From Parabacteroides goldsteinii DSM 19448 = WAL 12034 (GTDB lineage Bacteria; Bacteroidota; Bacteroidia; Bacteroidales; Tannerellaceae), in NCBI RefSeq assembly GCF_000969835.1, contig NZ_KQ033912.1, forward strand, positions 2,245,920 through 2,309,919: a stretch of 64,000 nt of DNA, given 5' to 3'. This document shows, piece by piece, positions 44,673 to 55,567 of this stretch (position 1 is its first letter; every line of letters starts with the position of its first letter). The position numbers and the translations under genes are program-made. The notes beneath the pieces are model-generated. The model was given only the letters and a program-made list of their open reading frames with translations, had not been told where the DNA came from and ran no database searches.

Positions 44673-47315
44673 CTACTTTCCTGTAATGATCTTCCGTATC
44701 TCGCTTAGCTTGTTCAACGCATCGATAGGTGTCAGGTTGTTTACGTCGAGATTCTTGATCTCATCGCGAACCTGGCTTAATACGGGGTCGTCCAATTGGA
44801 AGAAACTCAACTGGAAGCCTTCGGCAGCAGCGGCAATCTCCTTGACTGGTTTCGCCTTTACCTTACCTTTAGCTTTCTCCTTGCAATCGATTCCCTCCTG
44901 GCGGTTATCCGTTTCCAGTTGTTTCAGGATTTCGTTGGAACGTTTCACGATACTTTTCGGCATACCGGCCATCTTGGCTACATGGATACCGAAACTATGT
45001 TCGCTACCTCCGGGAACCAGTTTACGCAGGAATATTACCTTATTTGAAACCTCTTTCACCGAAACATTGTAGTTTTTGATGCGTTTGAAAGAACGTTCCA
45101 TCTCATTCAATTCATGATAATGAGTGGCAAAAAGCGTCTTTGCACGGGCATTCGGATGCTCATGGATATATTCAACGATCGCCCAGGCAATCGAGATACC
45201 ATCGTAAGTACTTGTTCCGCGGCCCAACTCATCGAAAAGAACCAGGCTGCGCGAAGACATGTTGTTCAGGATATTCGATGCTTCGTTCATCTCTACCATA
45301 AAAGTAGACTCACCGACAGAGATATTATCGGAAGCTCCTACACGGGTAAATATCTTGTCTACCATACCGATACGGGCAGACTCAGCCGGCACAAAACAAC
45401 CTATCTGCGCCATCAGGGTAATTAATGCCGTCTGACGCAACAACGCTGATTTACCCGCCATATTCGGACCGGTAATAATAATAATCTGCTGCTTCTCACT
45501 ATCCAGATACACATCATTGGCAATATAAGCCTCCCCCAACGGCAACTGTTTTTCGATTACCGGATGACGGCCCGACTTGATGTCGATTACATCCGAATCA
45601 TCCACATTCGGACGGATATAGCGGTTACTTTCCGCCACTTTAGCAAACGACAACAGACAATCCAGACGACCTATCAGATTGGCATTCACCTGAATAGGTG
45701 GTATAAATTCTGCCAGACAGGTAACCAATTCGGTAAACAGGCGGTTTTCGAGGGCGAGAATCTTTTCTTCCGCTCCTAATATCTTTTCTTCGTATTCTTT
45801 CAGTTCTTCCGTGATATAACGCTCAGCGTTTACCAACGTCTGTTTGCGTATCCATTCGGCGGGAACTTTGTCTTTATGCGCATTACGCACTTCGATATAA
45901 TAACCGAATACATTATTGAAAGCAATCTTCAAACTCGGAATACCCGTTTTCTCACTTTCCCGCTGCTGCACCTGCAACAAATAATCCTTACCGGAATAGG
46001 CAATGGCACGCAATTCGTCCAGTTCTGCATTGATACCTTTAGCTATCACACCTCCTTTATTCAGCAAAGCGGGCGGGTCATTATTGATTTCTTTCTCGAT
46101 ACGGTCACGTATTTCGGTACAGGCATTCAACTGCTCACCGACACGGGAAAGGCTCGGTTCGTCGCTGGCCATACAGGCTTCCTTTATAGGTTCGATTGCC
46201 CGGAGAGCAACTTTCAGTTGCACCACTTCCCGGGGAGAAACACGGCCTACCGCTACCTTTGAAATAATACGTTCCAGATCACCGATCTGTTCGATTTGTT
46301 CATCCAGTATCTCCTTCACCTCCGGATGACGGAAGAAATAATCTACGACATTCTGCCGTTCCTGAATAGGTTTCACATCTTTCAACGGGAAAAGTACCCA
46401 ACGCCGCAACATACGTGAACCCATCGGAGAAACCGTCTTGTCGATTACGTCCAGCAGGCTGGTTCCTTCGTCATTCATCGTACCGACCAGTTCCAGACTG
46501 CGCACGGTGAACTTATCCAGGCGCACATAACGGTCTTCTTCAATACGTGACAATGCTGTAATATGCGAAATATGTGTATGTTGTGTCTGATCCAGATAAT
46601 AAAGGATTGCTCCCGATGCGACGACGCCCAGTTTCAGATGTTCTACTCCGAAACCTTTGAGATTCTTTGTTTCGAAATGTTTCAACAGACGGTCGTTGGC
46701 GGCATCGGCCGAGAATACCCAGTCTTCCATTTCAAAGGTAAAGAAACGGGGACCGAAGGCTTCTTCGAAACGTTTCTTATTATTACGCTCGATCAATACT
46801 TCCTTCGGAGAGAAATTATTGAGCAGTTTGTCGATATAGTCGATTGTTCCCTCAGCAGTTAGAAATTCACCGGTGGAAATATCCAGCAGGGAAATTCCAC
46901 AAACATCCTTACCGAAATGAATGGCGGCAAGGAAATTATTCTCTTTATGATTCAGGATATTGTCGTTGATAGAGACACCCGGCGTAACCAACTCCGTCAC
47001 TCCGCGTTTCACCAGCTTCTTAGTCATCTTCGGGTCTTCCAGCTGGTCGCAGATAGCAACACGTTTACCGGCACGGACCAGCTTGGGAAGATAAGTATCG
47101 AGGGCATGATGCGGAAATCCGGCCATTTCAATAAACTGGCCCGGCCCGTTGGCTTTTTTTGTTTGTACGATTCCCAGTATCTCGGCACCAATCACGGCGT
47201 CTTCGCCATACATTTCGTAAAAGTCTCCTACACGGAACAGAAGTACAGCATCCGGATGTTTCGCCTTTATATCGAAATACTGCTTCATCAATGGGGTTTC
47301 AACGATCTTTGCCAC
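44673..47315 (-). CDS. mutS: DNA mismatch repair protein MutS
   Basis: A full-length 880-residue MutS. The N-terminal mismatch-binding domain has [20 protein letters not shown] followed by [13 protein letters not shown], with the conserved Phe-x-Glu pair (FYEMYG). The C-terminal ATPase has the Walker A motif in [20 protein letters not shown] (about residue 620) and [20 protein letters not shown]. It recognises mispairs and recruits MutL. A minus-strand -7 box lies 36 bp upstream. A short antisense track is codon shadow. Confidence 0.98.
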   Translation of the reverse strand: MAKIVETPLMKQYFDIKAKHPDAVLLFRVGDFYEMYGEDAVIGAEILGIVQTKKANGPGQFIEMAGFPHHALDTYLPKLVRAGKRVAICDQLEDPKMTKKLVKRGVTELVTPGVSINDNILNHKENNFLAAIHFGKDVCGISLLDISTGEFLTAEGTIDYIDKLLNNFSPKEVLIERNNKKRFEEAFGPRFFTFEMEDWVFSADAANDRLLKHFETKNLKGFGVEHLKLGVVASGAILYYLDQTQHTHISHITALSRIEEDRYVRLDKFTVRSLELVGTMNDEGTSLLDVIDKTVSPMGSRMLRRWVLFPLKDVKPIQERQNVVDYFFRHPEVKEILDEQIEQIGDLERIISKVAVGRVSPREVVQLKVALRAIEPIKEACMASDEPSLSRVGEQLNACTEIRDRIEKEINNDPPALLNKGGVIAKGINAELDELRAIAYSGKDYLLQVQQRESEKTGIPSLKIAFNNVFGYYIEVRNAHKDKVPAEWIRKQTLVNAERYITEELKEYEEKILGAEEKILALENRLFTELVTCLAEFIPPIQVNANLIGRLDCLLSFAKVAESNRYIRPNVDDSDVIDIKSGRHPVIEKQLPLGEAYIANDVYLDSEKQQIIIITGPNMAGKSALLRQTALITLMAQIGCFVPAESARIGMVDKIFTRVGASDNISVGESTFMVEMNEASNILNNMSSRSLVLFDELGRGTSTYDGISIAWAIVEYIHEHPNARAKTLFATHYHELNEMERSFKRIKNYNVSVKEVSNKVIFLRKLVPGGSEHSFGIHVAKMAGMPKSIVKRSNEILKQLETDNRQEGIDCKEKAKGKVKAKPVKEIAAAAEGFQLSFFQLDDPVLSQVRDEIKNLDVNNLTPIDALNKLSEIRKIITGK

Positions 47316-47350
47316 GGGATATATCTTTTATCATTTTATTTACAACCGCA

Positions 47351-47358
47351 CAAAGGTA
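47351..47358 (-). promoter_or_regulatory. -7 promoter element TACCTTTG for mutS
   Basis: Minus-strand perfect TAnnTTTG match 36 bp from the mutS start. It is divergent from the sulfatase -7 box about 90 bp away. Confidence 0.5.
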
Positions 47359-47446
47359 CAAATTTTTGTGAGAGAAAAATAACCTCTTCTTGCATCAGCT
47401 TCTTTATTAATTAGAAAACTTTCCTACACTTTTTAAATAAAAAATA

Positions 47447-47454
47447 TAACTTTG
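47447..47454 (+). promoter_or_regulatory. -7 promoter element TAACTTTG for the sulfatase gene
   Basis: Perfect TAnnTTTG match. Transcription would start near 47461, so the ATG at 47460 cannot be used, which supports the downstream ATG at 47487 as the sulfatase start. Confidence 0.5.
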
Positions 47455-47486
47455 CCAGCATGTCTGACAAGAAACATCTTAGAATC

Positions 47487-48926
47487 ATGAAAAAAACTTT
47501 ATTACTCGCTTCCGGCTTTATGCTGGCTGTTCCTTTTGTACAAGCACAAAAGAACAAAGACAAAAAACCAAACATCGTATTTATTTTAGCAGATGACCTG
47601 GGATACGGTGACCTAAGCTGCTACGGACAGGAAAAGTTTGAAACTCCGAACATCGACCAACTGGCGCAAAACGGTATGCGTTTCACCCAGTGCTATTCGG
47701 GAACGACTGTCAGTGCCCCCTCCCGCTCCTGCCTGTTGACCGGTACCCACAGCGGACATACTCCTGTTCGGGGAAACAAAGAACTCGACCCGGAAGGACA
47801 ATTCCCGTTGCCGGAAGGTACCCGCACCATCTTCCATGTAATGCAGGATGCAGGATATAAGACTTCTGCCTTCGGTAAATGGGGATTGGGTTATATCGGT
47901 ACTTCGGGCGATCCTAAAAACCAGGGTTGTGAAACATTCTACGGATATAACTGCCAGTTGCTGGCACATAGTTACTATCCCGACCACCTGTGGGATAACG
48001 ACCAACGAGTGGAACTAAAAGATAATGTATTGGAAGTTCAATACGGAAAAGGTACTTATTCGCAGGATCTTATCCATTCAAAAGCACTCGATTATTTGGA
48101 TAACCTCAAGGAAGACGAACCTTTCTTTATGTGGTATCCGACTATCCTGCCGCATGCCGAACTGATCGTACCGGAAGACAGTATCATTAAGAAATTCCGT
48201 GGCATGTATCCCGAAAAGGCTTACAAAGGAACAGAACCGGGCAGTCCGGCTTTCCGCAAAGGCGGTTATTGCACACAGCTTCATCCGCACGCTACATTTG
48301 CTGCTATGATATATCGTCTGGACGTATATGTGGGACAGATTGTTCAGAAGCTGAAAGATAAAGGTTTATACGATAATACAATCATTATTTTCGCCAGCGA
48401 CAACGGTCCGCACATGGAAGGTGGTGCTGATCCTGATTTCTTCAACAGCAACGGTATGTACCGTGGCTACAAACGTGACTTATATGAAGGCGGTATCCGC
48501 GTGCCGATGATTATCTCATGGCCGGGACATATCCAACCGGGAACAGAAACAAACTTTATGTGTTCTTTCTGGGATGTATTGCCTACATTCGAAGAAATCA
48601 TCAGCCCGAAAGCTAAACAGAAAGAGATGGATGGCGTAAGCATGTTACCGTTGCTTCAAAACCGTAAAGGACAGAAAGAACATGAATTCCTGTATTTCGA
48701 ATTCCAGGAAATGAACGGTCGTCAGGCTGTCCGTCAAGGTCCGTGGAAACTGGTTCACATGAATATCCGTGGCGATAAGCCTTATTATGAGCTTTATAAC
48801 TTAGCAGCCGATCCTTCGGAAAGACATAACATCCTGGATAAATATCCTGAAAAAGTAGCCGAACTGAAAGAAATCATGGTTCGTGAACACATCGAAGACC
48901 CGAACTGGCCGTTGCTGAAGAAGTAA
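47487..48926 (+). CDS. S-type arylsulfatase, exported
   Basis: The ATG at 47487 (MKKTLLLASGFMLAVPFVQA, a signal peptide) is chosen over 47460, which lies at the predicted transcription start. The 479-residue protein has the metal ligands DD at 36-37 (ILADDLGYGDLSC) and the sulfatase signature SAPSRSCLLTG with Ser76 as the formylglycine precursor. A serine in that position needs the radical SAM maturase anSME, as is usual in anaerobes. C-terminal motifs include FASDNGPHMEGG and YEGGIRVPMIISWPG. It desulfates a carbohydrate or aryl ester; the neighbours do not name the substrate. Confidence 0.9.
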   Translation: MKKTLLLASGFMLAVPFVQAQKNKDKKPNIVFILADDLGYGDLSCYGQEKFETPNIDQLAQNGMRFTQCYSGTTVSAPSRSCLLTGTHSGHTPVRGNKELDPEGQFPLPEGTRTIFHVMQDAGYKTSAFGKWGLGYIGTSGDPKNQGCETFYGYNCQLLAHSYYPDHLWDNDQRVELKDNVLEVQYGKGTYSQDLIHSKALDYLDNLKEDEPFFMWYPTILPHAELIVPEDSIIKKFRGMYPEKAYKGTEPGSPAFRKGGYCTQLHPHATFAAMIYRLDVYVGQIVQKLKDKGLYDNTIIIFASDNGPHMEGGADPDFFNSNGMYRGYKRDLYEGGIRVPMIISWPGHIQPGTETNFMCSFWDVLPTFEEIISPKAKQKEMDGVSMLPLLQNRKGQKEHEFLYFEFQEMNGRQAVRQGPWKLVHMNIRGDKPYYELYNLAADPSERHNILDKYPEKVAELKEIMVREHIEDPNWPLLKK

Positions 48927-48941
48927 AACCATTGAAAATAG

Positions 48942-48966
48942 GGGATGTCCGACTTTTGGACATCCC
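48942..48966. terminator. Bidirectional terminator
   Basis: GGGATGTCC (48942-48950) and GGACATCCC (48958-48966) form a perfect 9-bp stem with a 7-nt loop between the converging sulfatase and C10 protease genes. T residues follow on the plus side and a shorter run of A residues precedes it. Confidence 0.75.
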
Positions 48967-48985
48967 TTCTACTTCTATTATATAT

Positions 48986-50806
48986 TTACTTTTTTACCAA
49001 CTTATGGCTGCTTCTTCCTTCCACAGTCTGTACTTCCATCACATAAATACCTGCCGGATATCCGCTATAAGAAAGCGTAACGGTTGAGTTATTGCTTCCC
49101 GGCTGCTTTTTTAACAGGCGGCCGTTCATATCATACAAAGCAACTTCCAGAATAGCTACAGGAGAAGTTACATAAGCTGTACCATCCACATAGGAGACAG
49201 AAACATTCATATCCGAAGATATTTCTTCCGTCGAAGTCGGGTCGGCAGCCACCAGAATCTCGCCGGTCGTATTACCACCGCCTCTTACCCATTTCCATTC
49301 GCTGCCGTCACTGCTCTTATAAAGCAAACGGATACGGTCACCCGGAACGATTGCTTTGGTAATCGTACAAGGTATCTCCTGCCCCACTCCGCGTTCTATC
49401 TCGATAGTGACAGGTTCTTCGCTGGAAATAAATTCTTTGGTATTTCCATCCTTATCCACAAGAGCTGCAACAAGGTTACCGGTGAAATCACGGATACTCA
49501 TATTTCCTACATAACCGTATTGAAGACCGAAAAGCTGGTTCTGTTCGAAATCGTCAGTCGTAACAGACAGACCATTGAATACAGTACCCTCATTTTCACC
49601 ATAGAAAAACACCAGTACGTCCTGATAGGTCGAACCTTCCACCGGCTTCATCATGCTGATAATGGCATTCTGGTCGAGGGAGAAACCACCACCGCTATTG
49701 CCACCTGTTCCCTGTTCTTCGGGTTCGAGAACCGATAGCAGGTAATAACCGTTCGCCAGTCCGCTCCAACCCCAGTTCACATGATAATAATCGGATGTAT
49801 TGTATCCGTCGATAATAAACTGATGACCTTCGTTCTGACCATTTTCACCACCATAAATGACAGGACGATTATCATCCAATTCACCTTTGATGATAGACTC
49901 CCATTCAGCCGTCTGATAGTTTTCACGTTGCAATACATGAAGGGACTTATCGTATTTCATATAATTGACAAGGCCCTGGGCTGCTGTAATTGTCAGCGCA
50001 CCACTGTTTCCGGGCGCGTAATTCATTTCCGACATAACACCGACATCATACATCAGAGTGGCTACATTCTGCGCCTGCTGGGTAGTGTATTGTCCGGCAG
50101 TATAAGTAGAAGGCATATTATCCCATTGGTAAGGCGTATTGAAAGTAGCGGAAAGAGATAAGCCATATGTCTGTGAAGTATAGGAATGACTGCCCTGTCC
50201 TACATCCGGCCATTTATGGTATTGCATGGCAATAGCAGTAGAAGTCGCCACGCAACCGGTCGGAGTACGCTGGCTGTTTACCACCGGGCAAAGATTATTA
50301 TAAGGTGTCATCTGGTCCCACAACACAGTCGTCAGTAATACACCATCCGAACTCAGTTGCATAGTGCCCTGCCGCAACTGATTCCAGGCGGCAGTTATCT
50401 CTTTACCGGCTACCGTTTTATTTCCGCGCATCCAGTTAATCTGACGCTGATAACTGTCAAACCATGAACGCAGGTTAACCGGCATGGAATCTTTCCGGAA
50501 CGGTTCCTGCATACCATATCCCAGAATAGGATAAACAACGTCATCACCGGCAACGACCACAAAACCGTTATCATCGCCCTGATTAAACACATAAAAAGTA
50601 GCATCCTGCGAACCGGCATCCGATTTGGTAGCGACTCCGCCATCCGACCAGACTAACGTCAGTTTCGTAAGCGAGGATTTGGTCTGCGGACGATTGCTTT
50701 TCAGAAAACTGAGCGCAACGCTCCGGGCCTGTTCCACATCGACAGGGGCAGCGCTTATCGACATTGTCAACAAGGCAACCAGGAAAACAATAGTACATCT
50801 TCTCAT
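48986..50806 (-). CDS. C10-family cysteine protease (streptopain type) with C-terminal sorting domain
   Basis: The 606-residue protein has a signal peptide (IVFLVALLTMSISA), a Spi-like inhibitory propeptide (about 20-140, with FVVVAGDDVVYPILGYG) and a C10 papain-fold protease: catalytic Cys185 in RTPTGCVATSTAIAMQYHKW and His328 in NEGHQFIIDGYN, plus HVNWGWSG. The last 75 residues form a type IX secretion sorting-like domain (VALYDMNGRLLKK, YPAGIYVMEVQT, HKLVKK). It is therefore probably secreted or attached to the cell surface and degrades proteins or peptides there. A putative -7 box lies about 70 bp upstream. Confidence 0.9.
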   Translation of the reverse strand: MRRCTIVFLVALLTMSISAAPVDVEQARSVALSFLKSNRPQTKSSLTKLTLVWSDGGVATKSDAGSQDATFYVFNQGDDNGFVVVAGDDVVYPILGYGMQEPFRKDSMPVNLRSWFDSYQRQINWMRGNKTVAGKEITAAWNQLRQGTMQLSSDGVLLTTVLWDQMTPYNNLCPVVNSQRTPTGCVATSTAIAMQYHKWPDVGQGSHSYTSQTYGLSLSATFNTPYQWDNMPSTYTAGQYTTQQAQNVATLMYDVGVMSEMNYAPGNSGALTITAAQGLVNYMKYDKSLHVLQRENYQTAEWESIIKGELDDNRPVIYGGENGQNEGHQFIIDGYNTSDYYHVNWGWSGLANGYYLLSVLEPEEQGTGGNSGGGFSLDQNAIISMMKPVEGSTYQDVLVFFYGENEGTVFNGLSVTTDDFEQNQLFGLQYGYVGNMSIRDFTGNLVAALVDKDGNTKEFISSEEPVTIEIERGVGQEIPCTITKAIVPGDRIRLLYKSSDGSEWKWVRGGGNTTGEILVAADPTSTEEISSDMNVSVSYVDGTAYVTSPVAILEVALYDMNGRLLKKQPGSNNSTVTLSYSGYPAGIYVMEVQTVEGRSSHKLVKK

Positions 50807-50923
50807 TACTTGTAATTTTTATAGTTTAAATTTAGCTTGCTTGTCAGAGGTCGGGTTAAAGGCATTAATGGCGTTTCAAATTTATTGTCATTCAATAACA
50901 AAGAGGATGGAAAGAAGGTTCAA

Positions 50924-51011
50924 TTTCCTCCATAGGGAACTGTAATTTCCCAGACAGGAAACACGTGTTTCCTATGGAAGAAACTAGAGTTTCCTGCTAA
51001 GGAAATTGTGA
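50924..51011. repeat. Tandem palindrome array, four units of 22 bp
   Basis: Units start at 50924, 50946, 50968 and 50990 with TTTCCTCCATAGGGAA, TTTCCCAGACAGGAAA, TTTCCTATGGAAGAAA and TTTCCTGCTAAGGAAA. Each begins TTTCC and returns to a GGAA half. The junction of units two and three contains the perfect 16-bp palindrome GGAAACACGTGTTTCC, and the whole block reads as an imperfect palindrome from CAATTTCC to GGAAATTG. Confidence 0.75.
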
Positions 51012-51135
51012 CGGGGTAGAATGAGGCAAATAAGTATCCGCCGAAGCAGGCTCATTTTGTACGAGTCTTCGTTCAAAAAGAACGATAAACCCGGACCGAA
51101 GATTCGTTATGTGAAGTAAAACTAAATAAAATAAC

Positions 51136-51143
51136 TAACTTTG
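51136..51143 (+). promoter_or_regulatory. -7 promoter element TAACTTTG for leuS
   Basis: Perfect TAnnTTTG match 40 bp before the leuS ATG. Confidence 0.5.
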
Positions 51144-51182
51144 TGGCTTTAAACTGAAAACGATAAAAAACGATTAGATATT

Positions 51183-54020
51183 ATGGAGTACAATTTCAGA
51201 GAAATCGAGAAAAAATGGCAAGAATATTGGATTGCCAACGGGGTTTATAAAGTGAAAGAAAATAAGGATAAACCCAAATACTACGTGTTGGATATGTTCC
51301 CTTACCCATCCGGTGCAGGACTACATGTAGGTCATCCGCTCGGTTACATCGCTTCTGACATTTATTCCCGTTTCAAACGGTTACAGGGTTTCAACGTATT
51401 ACACCCGATGGGATACGATGCTTACGGCTTGCCGGCAGAACAATATGCCATCCAGACCGGACAGCATCCCGAAGTAACTACCAAACAAAATATCGCCCGT
51501 TATCGTGAGCAGATGGATAAAATAGGTTTCAGCTACGACTGGAGTCGTGAAATCCGTACCTGCGACCCGGAATATTATCACTGGACACAATGGGCATTCA
51601 TCAAAATGTTCAACAGCTACTATTGCAACGATGAAAAGAAAGCACTTCCTATCGAAAGCCTGATTGAAGCCTTTGAAACCGTAGGTACTGAAGGTCTGAA
51701 CGTTGCCTGTGGCGAAGAATTAAGTTTCACCGCCGCTGAATGGAAAGCTAAAAGTGACAAAGAAAAACAAGAAATATTACTGAATTACCGTATCGCTTAT
51801 CTGGGTGATACAATGGTTAACTGGTGTTCCGAACTGGGAACCGTACTGGCAAATGATGAAGTTGTAAACGGCGTTTCCGAACGTGGAGGCTTCCCGGTAG
51901 AACAAAAAATGATGCGTCAGTGGTGTCTGCGTGTATCTGCTTACGCCCAGCGTTTACTGGACGGACTGGATACCATCGACTGGACGGATTCATTGAAAGA
52001 AACACAACGTAACTGGATAGGCCGAAGCGAAGGTGCCGAAGTCAATTTCAAGGTAAAAGACAGCGACCTGGAATTTACTATCTTCACTACCCGTGCCGAT
52101 ACGATGTTCGGTGTTACTTTCATGGTACTGGCTCCCGAAAGCGAACTGGTTGAGAAATTAACAACTCCGGAACAAAAACAAGAAGTAGACGCTTATCTGG
52201 ACCGTACCAAAAAACGTACAGAACGTGAACGTATTGCCGACCGCCAGGTAACAGGTGTGTTCAGCGGTTCATACGCAATCAATCCGTTTACCGGAGATGC
52301 AGTGCCTGTATGGATTAGCGATTATGTGCTGGCCGGTTACGGTACAGGAGCCATCATGGCTGTTCCGGCTCACGATAGCCGTGACTATGCTTTCGCAAAA
52401 CATTTCAACTTGCCTATCATCCCGTTGATTGAAGGTTGCGACGTTAGCGAAGAAAGTTTCGATGCCAAGGAAGGTATCGTCTGCAACTCACCGAGACCGG
52501 ACGTTACTCCTTATTGCGAATTGTCACTGAATGGATTAACCGTTAAAGAAGCTATTGCCGCCACCAAGAAATTTGTAGCAGAACATAAGTTAGGACGTGT
52601 AAAAATAAATTACCGTCTGCGTGATGCTATCTTCAGCCGTCAGCGTTATTGGGGCGAACCGTTCCCCGTATATTATGATGCGGACGGAATGCCTCAGATG
52701 TTACCGTTTGAAGCATTGCCTTTACAATTACCGGAAGTAGACAAATTCCTACCGACTGCCACAGGCGAACCTCCATTGGGACATGCAACCAAATGGGCCT
52801 GGGATTCGGTTAATAAAGAAGTAGTTGAAACCTCCAAGATAGATAATAAAACAATCTTCCCGCTGGAACTTTGTACGATGCCCGGTTTTGCCGGTTCTTC
52901 CGCTTATTACCTGCGTTATATGGACCCTCATAACGACAAAGGTCTGGTAGATAAACAGGTAAATGATTACTGGAAAAACGTAGACCTGTATATCGGTGGT
53001 ACGGAACATGCTACCGGTCACCTGATTTATAGTCGTTTCTGGAACAAGTTCCTGTATGATATGGAAGTTATCTGCGAGAATGAACCGTTCCAGAAGTTGA
53101 TTAACCAGGGTATGATTCAGGGACGTTCAAACTTCGTATACCGTATCAAAGATACCAATACATTTGTCTCTCTGAACCTGAAAGACCAGTACGAAGTTAC
53201 TCCTATCCATGTAGATGTAAACATTGTATACAATGATATTCTGGATATCGAAGCCTTTAAAAACTGGCGTCCGGAATATAAGAATGCTGAATTTATCCTG
53301 GAAGACGGCAAATATATCTGCGGATGGGCTGTTGAAAAGATGTCAAAATCTATGTTCAACGTAGTAAACCCGGATATGATTGTTGAAAAATACGGTGCAG
53401 ATACATTACGTCTGTATGAAATGTTCTTAGGCCCGTTGGAACAATCCAAACCTTGGGATACAAACGGTATCGACGGTGTTCATCGTTTCCTGAAAAAGCT
53501 ATGGGCTTTATTCTACGGAAATACCGACAACCTTCAGATAATCGATGCCGAACCGACAGCTGAGGAATTAAAGTCATTACATAAACTGATTAAGAAAGTA
53601 ACATTCGATATCGAGCATTTCTCTTATAATACTTCTATCAGTGCTTTCATGATTTGTGTCAATGAATTAAGTAGCGTGAAATGTAACAAGCGTGCTATCC
53701 TGGAGCAACTGGTTATCCTGCTTGCCCCGTTTGCACCTCATACGGCAGAAGAGTTATGGCACGAATGCGGTCATACGACTACGGTTTGCGATGCTCAATG
53801 GCCCCAGCACAACGAAGAGTATCTGAAAGAAAAGTCAGTTACCTACGCTATCTCATTCAACGGAAAAGCCCGTTTCAGTATGGAACTTCCGGCTGACATG
53901 CCCCGTGAAGAGGTTGAAAAGGCAGCTCTCAGCCATGAAAGTTCCGCTAAGTGGACGGAAGGCAAAACACCTAAAAAGGTTATTGTCGTTCCGGGTAAGA
54001 TTGTTAATATCGTTATCTGA
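51183..54020 (+). CDS. leuS: Leucyl-tRNA synthetase
   Basis: The 945-residue enzyme has the class I HIGH-type motif in [15 protein letters not shown] (His48-Val-Gly-His51), the Zn/editing region with [20 protein letters not shown] (CP1 editing domain), the sequence [15 protein letters not shown], and the KMSKS loop in [10 protein letters not shown] at about residue 719. It charges tRNA-Leu in the cytoplasm. The stop TGA overlaps the YitT ATG by one base, giving a translationally coupled pair. Length and motifs are complete. Confidence 0.98.
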   Translation: MEYNFREIEKKWQEYWIANGVYKVKENKDKPKYYVLDMFPYPSGAGLHVGHPLGYIASDIYSRFKRLQGFNVLHPMGYDAYGLPAEQYAIQTGQHPEVTTKQNIARYREQMDKIGFSYDWSREIRTCDPEYYHWTQWAFIKMFNSYYCNDEKKALPIESLIEAFETVGTEGLNVACGEELSFTAAEWKAKSDKEKQEILLNYRIAYLGDTMVNWCSELGTVLANDEVVNGVSERGGFPVEQKMMRQWCLRVSAYAQRLLDGLDTIDWTDSLKETQRNWIGRSEGAEVNFKVKDSDLEFTIFTTRADTMFGVTFMVLAPESELVEKLTTPEQKQEVDAYLDRTKKRTERERIADRQVTGVFSGSYAINPFTGDAVPVWISDYVLAGYGTGAIMAVPAHDSRDYAFAKHFNLPIIPLIEGCDVSEESFDAKEGIVCNSPRPDVTPYCELSLNGLTVKEAIAATKKFVAEHKLGRVKINYRLRDAIFSRQRYWGEPFPVYYDADGMPQMLPFEALPLQLPEVDKFLPTATGEPPLGHATKWAWDSVNKEVVETSKIDNKTIFPLELCTMPGFAGSSAYYLRYMDPHNDKGLVDKQVNDYWKNVDLYIGGTEHATGHLIYSRFWNKFLYDMEVICENEPFQKLINQGMIQGRSNFVYRIKDTNTFVSLNLKDQYEVTPIHVDVNIVYNDILDIEAFKNWRPEYKNAEFILEDGKYICGWAVEKMSKSMFNVVNPDMIVEKYGADTLRLYEMFLGPLEQSKPWDTNGIDGVHRFLKKLWALFYGNTDNLQIIDAEPTAEELKSLHKLIKKVTFDIEHFSYNTSISAFMICVNELSSVKCNKRAILEQLVILLAPFAPHTAEELWHECGHTTTVCDAQWPQHNEEYLKEKSVTYAISFNGKARFSMELPADMPREEVEKAALSHESSAKWTEGKTPKKVIVVPGKIVNIVI

Positions 54021-54901
54021 TGAAAGCTGCTCAGTTTTATAAAATTTATTTTTCAATACAGGATTATCTGATGATTCTGTTCGGGACCTTATTATATGGT
54101 TTCGGATTCAATGCATTTATCCTGTCGAATGAAATTGTTACCGGTGGCGTTAGTGGTATCTGTGCGCTGATATTCTTCGCCACAGGCGGCGCCATACCGG
54201 TATCGGTTTCATACTTTGTTATCAATGTAGTCTTACTACTGGCCGCACTTAAAATATTAGGTTTTAAGTTCCTGATAAAAACCATATTCGGAGTATTCTC
54301 CCTTTCCGCTTCCCTTTCATTTTTTGAATGGCTGCTGAAAGGAAACCCGATTCTGCACGACCAGCCGTTTATGGCTATCATGATTGGTGCCCTCCTTTGC
54401 GGAGCCGGACTCGGACTGGTCTTTTCTGCAAACGGAAGTACGGGAGGTACCGATATTATCGGAGCTATCGTGAATAAATACAAGAACATATCCATCGGAC
54501 GTGCCTTGTTATTCTGCGATTTCTTCATTATCAGTTCTTCTTTCTTCCTCTTCCATAATGTGGATAAGATCGTGTTTGGTTTCGTAGAAATGATAATCAG
54601 CAACTATGTCCTCGACATGGTATTGAATGGTAACCGTCAATCGGTGCAATTCCTCATATTCTCACAGAAATACGATGAAATAGCCGAACGAATCATTCAC
54701 GACCTGGACCGTGGATGTACCATCCTGGACGGTGTCGGAGGTTATTCCCGCAAACCGGTCAAAGTTGTCGTATTATTAGCTAAGAAATCAGAATCAGTAT
54801 CCATTTTCCGTCTGGTAAAACAGATAGACCATCAGGCATTCATCTCGCAAAGTATTGTCCGGGGAGTTTACGGAGAAGGATTTGACCAGATAAAAACATA
54901 A
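54020..54901 (+). CDS. YitT family membrane protein (DUF161/DUF2179)
   Basis: The 293-residue protein has five to six hydrophobic segments (FGTLLYGFGFNAFILSNEIV, GGAIPVSVSYFVINVVLL, AIMIGALLCGAGLGLVFSAN) including the NGSTGGTDIIG motif that is diagnostic for YitT. The C-terminal hydrophilic DUF2179 domain starts near residue 215 with DLDRGCTILDGVGGYSRKPV. Family function is not established; metabolite transport is often suggested. It overlaps leuS by one base. Confidence 0.9.
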   Translation: MKAAQFYKIYFSIQDYLMILFGTLLYGFGFNAFILSNEIVTGGVSGICALIFFATGGAIPVSVSYFVINVVLLLAALKILGFKFLIKTIFGVFSLSASLSFFEWLLKGNPILHDQPFMAIMIGALLCGAGLGLVFSANGSTGGTDIIGAIVNKYKNISIGRALLFCDFFIISSSFFLFHNVDKIVFGFVEMIISNYVLDMVLNGNRQSVQFLIFSQKYDEIAERIIHDLDRGCTILDGVGGYSRKPVKVVVLLAKKSESVSIFRLVKQIDHQAFISQSIVRGVYGEGFDQIKT

Positions 54902-54920
54902 AAGATTCATTCAAACAATT

Positions 54921-54966
54921 AAAAGCACTTCCATACGTTATATATCGTACAGAAGTGCTTTTTTAT
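54921..54966 (+). terminator. Terminator after the leuS-yitT pair
   Basis: AAAAGCACTTC (54921-54931) and GAAGTGCTTTT (54952-54962) form a perfect 11-bp stem with a partially paired loop (TACG...CGTA), and the T-run continues to 54966. Confidence 0.85.
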
Positions 54967-54982
54967 TTAGACATTTATAGAT

Positions 54983-55564
54983 ATGAAACTCGTATTCGCA
55001 ACAAATAACCAACATAAGTTGGATGAAGTACAAAAAATAACAGCCAGTCATACAGAAATAGTAAGTCTAGCTGCCATCGATTGTCATGATGACATACCGG
55101 AAACAGCCGATACCCTGGAAGGTAATGCGCTCCAGAAAGCTCGTTACATTAAAGATAAATTCGGTTACGACTGCTTTGCCGACGATACCGGCCTCGAAGT
55201 AGAAGCGCTGAACAATGCTCCCGGTGTATATTCTGCCCGCTATGCCGGTCCCGGACATGATTCGGAAGCCAATATGAAAAAACTTCTCCGGGAAATGGAA
55301 GGGATGGAAAACCGCAAAGCCCGTTTCCGTACCGTTATAGCACTTATTCTGGATGGAAAGGAATATCTGTTCGAAGGCATAGTAAACGGTCAGATAACAA
55401 AGGATAAACGCGGAACAAGCGGATTTGGATACGACCCTATCTTTATGCCGGACAATCATACGGAGACATTTGCCGAAATGGGTAATGATATAAAGAATAC
55501 AATCAGCCACCGGGCTGAAGCTGTAAAAAAATTAAGTGCTTTTTTATCTACATTATCAGAATAA
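54983..55564 (+). CDS. rdgB: Non-canonical purine NTP pyrophosphatase (XTP/dITP)
   Basis: The 193-residue protein is a standard HAM1/RdgB enzyme. The N-terminal nucleotide-binding motif [13 protein letters not shown], the metal site [20 protein letters not shown], and the C-terminal [13 protein letters not shown] and [13 protein letters not shown] are all present. It hydrolyses dITP and XTP to prevent their incorporation into DNA. porZ starts 4 bp after its stop, so the two are probably co-transcribed, and the preceding terminator isolates them from leuS. Confidence 0.95.
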   Translation: MKLVFATNNQHKLDEVQKITASHTEIVSLAAIDCHDDIPETADTLEGNALQKARYIKDKFGYDCFADDTGLEVEALNNAPGVYSARYAGPGHDSEANMKKLLREMEGMENRKARFRTVIALILDGKEYLFEGIVNGQITKDKRGTSGFGYDPIFMPDNHTETFAEMGNDIKNTISHRAEAVKKLSAFLSTLSE

Positions 55565-55567
55565 ATT

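Larger units (their letters stand above)
50807..51182. other. Divergent gene-free interval with promoters and a palindrome array
   Basis: The gap between the C10 protease and leuS holds a minus-strand -7 box CAAATTTA (TAAATTTG, 50877-50884), a four-unit 22-bp array (50924-51011) and the leuS -7 box TAACTTTG (51136-51143). No gene is seen. Confidence 0.6.
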
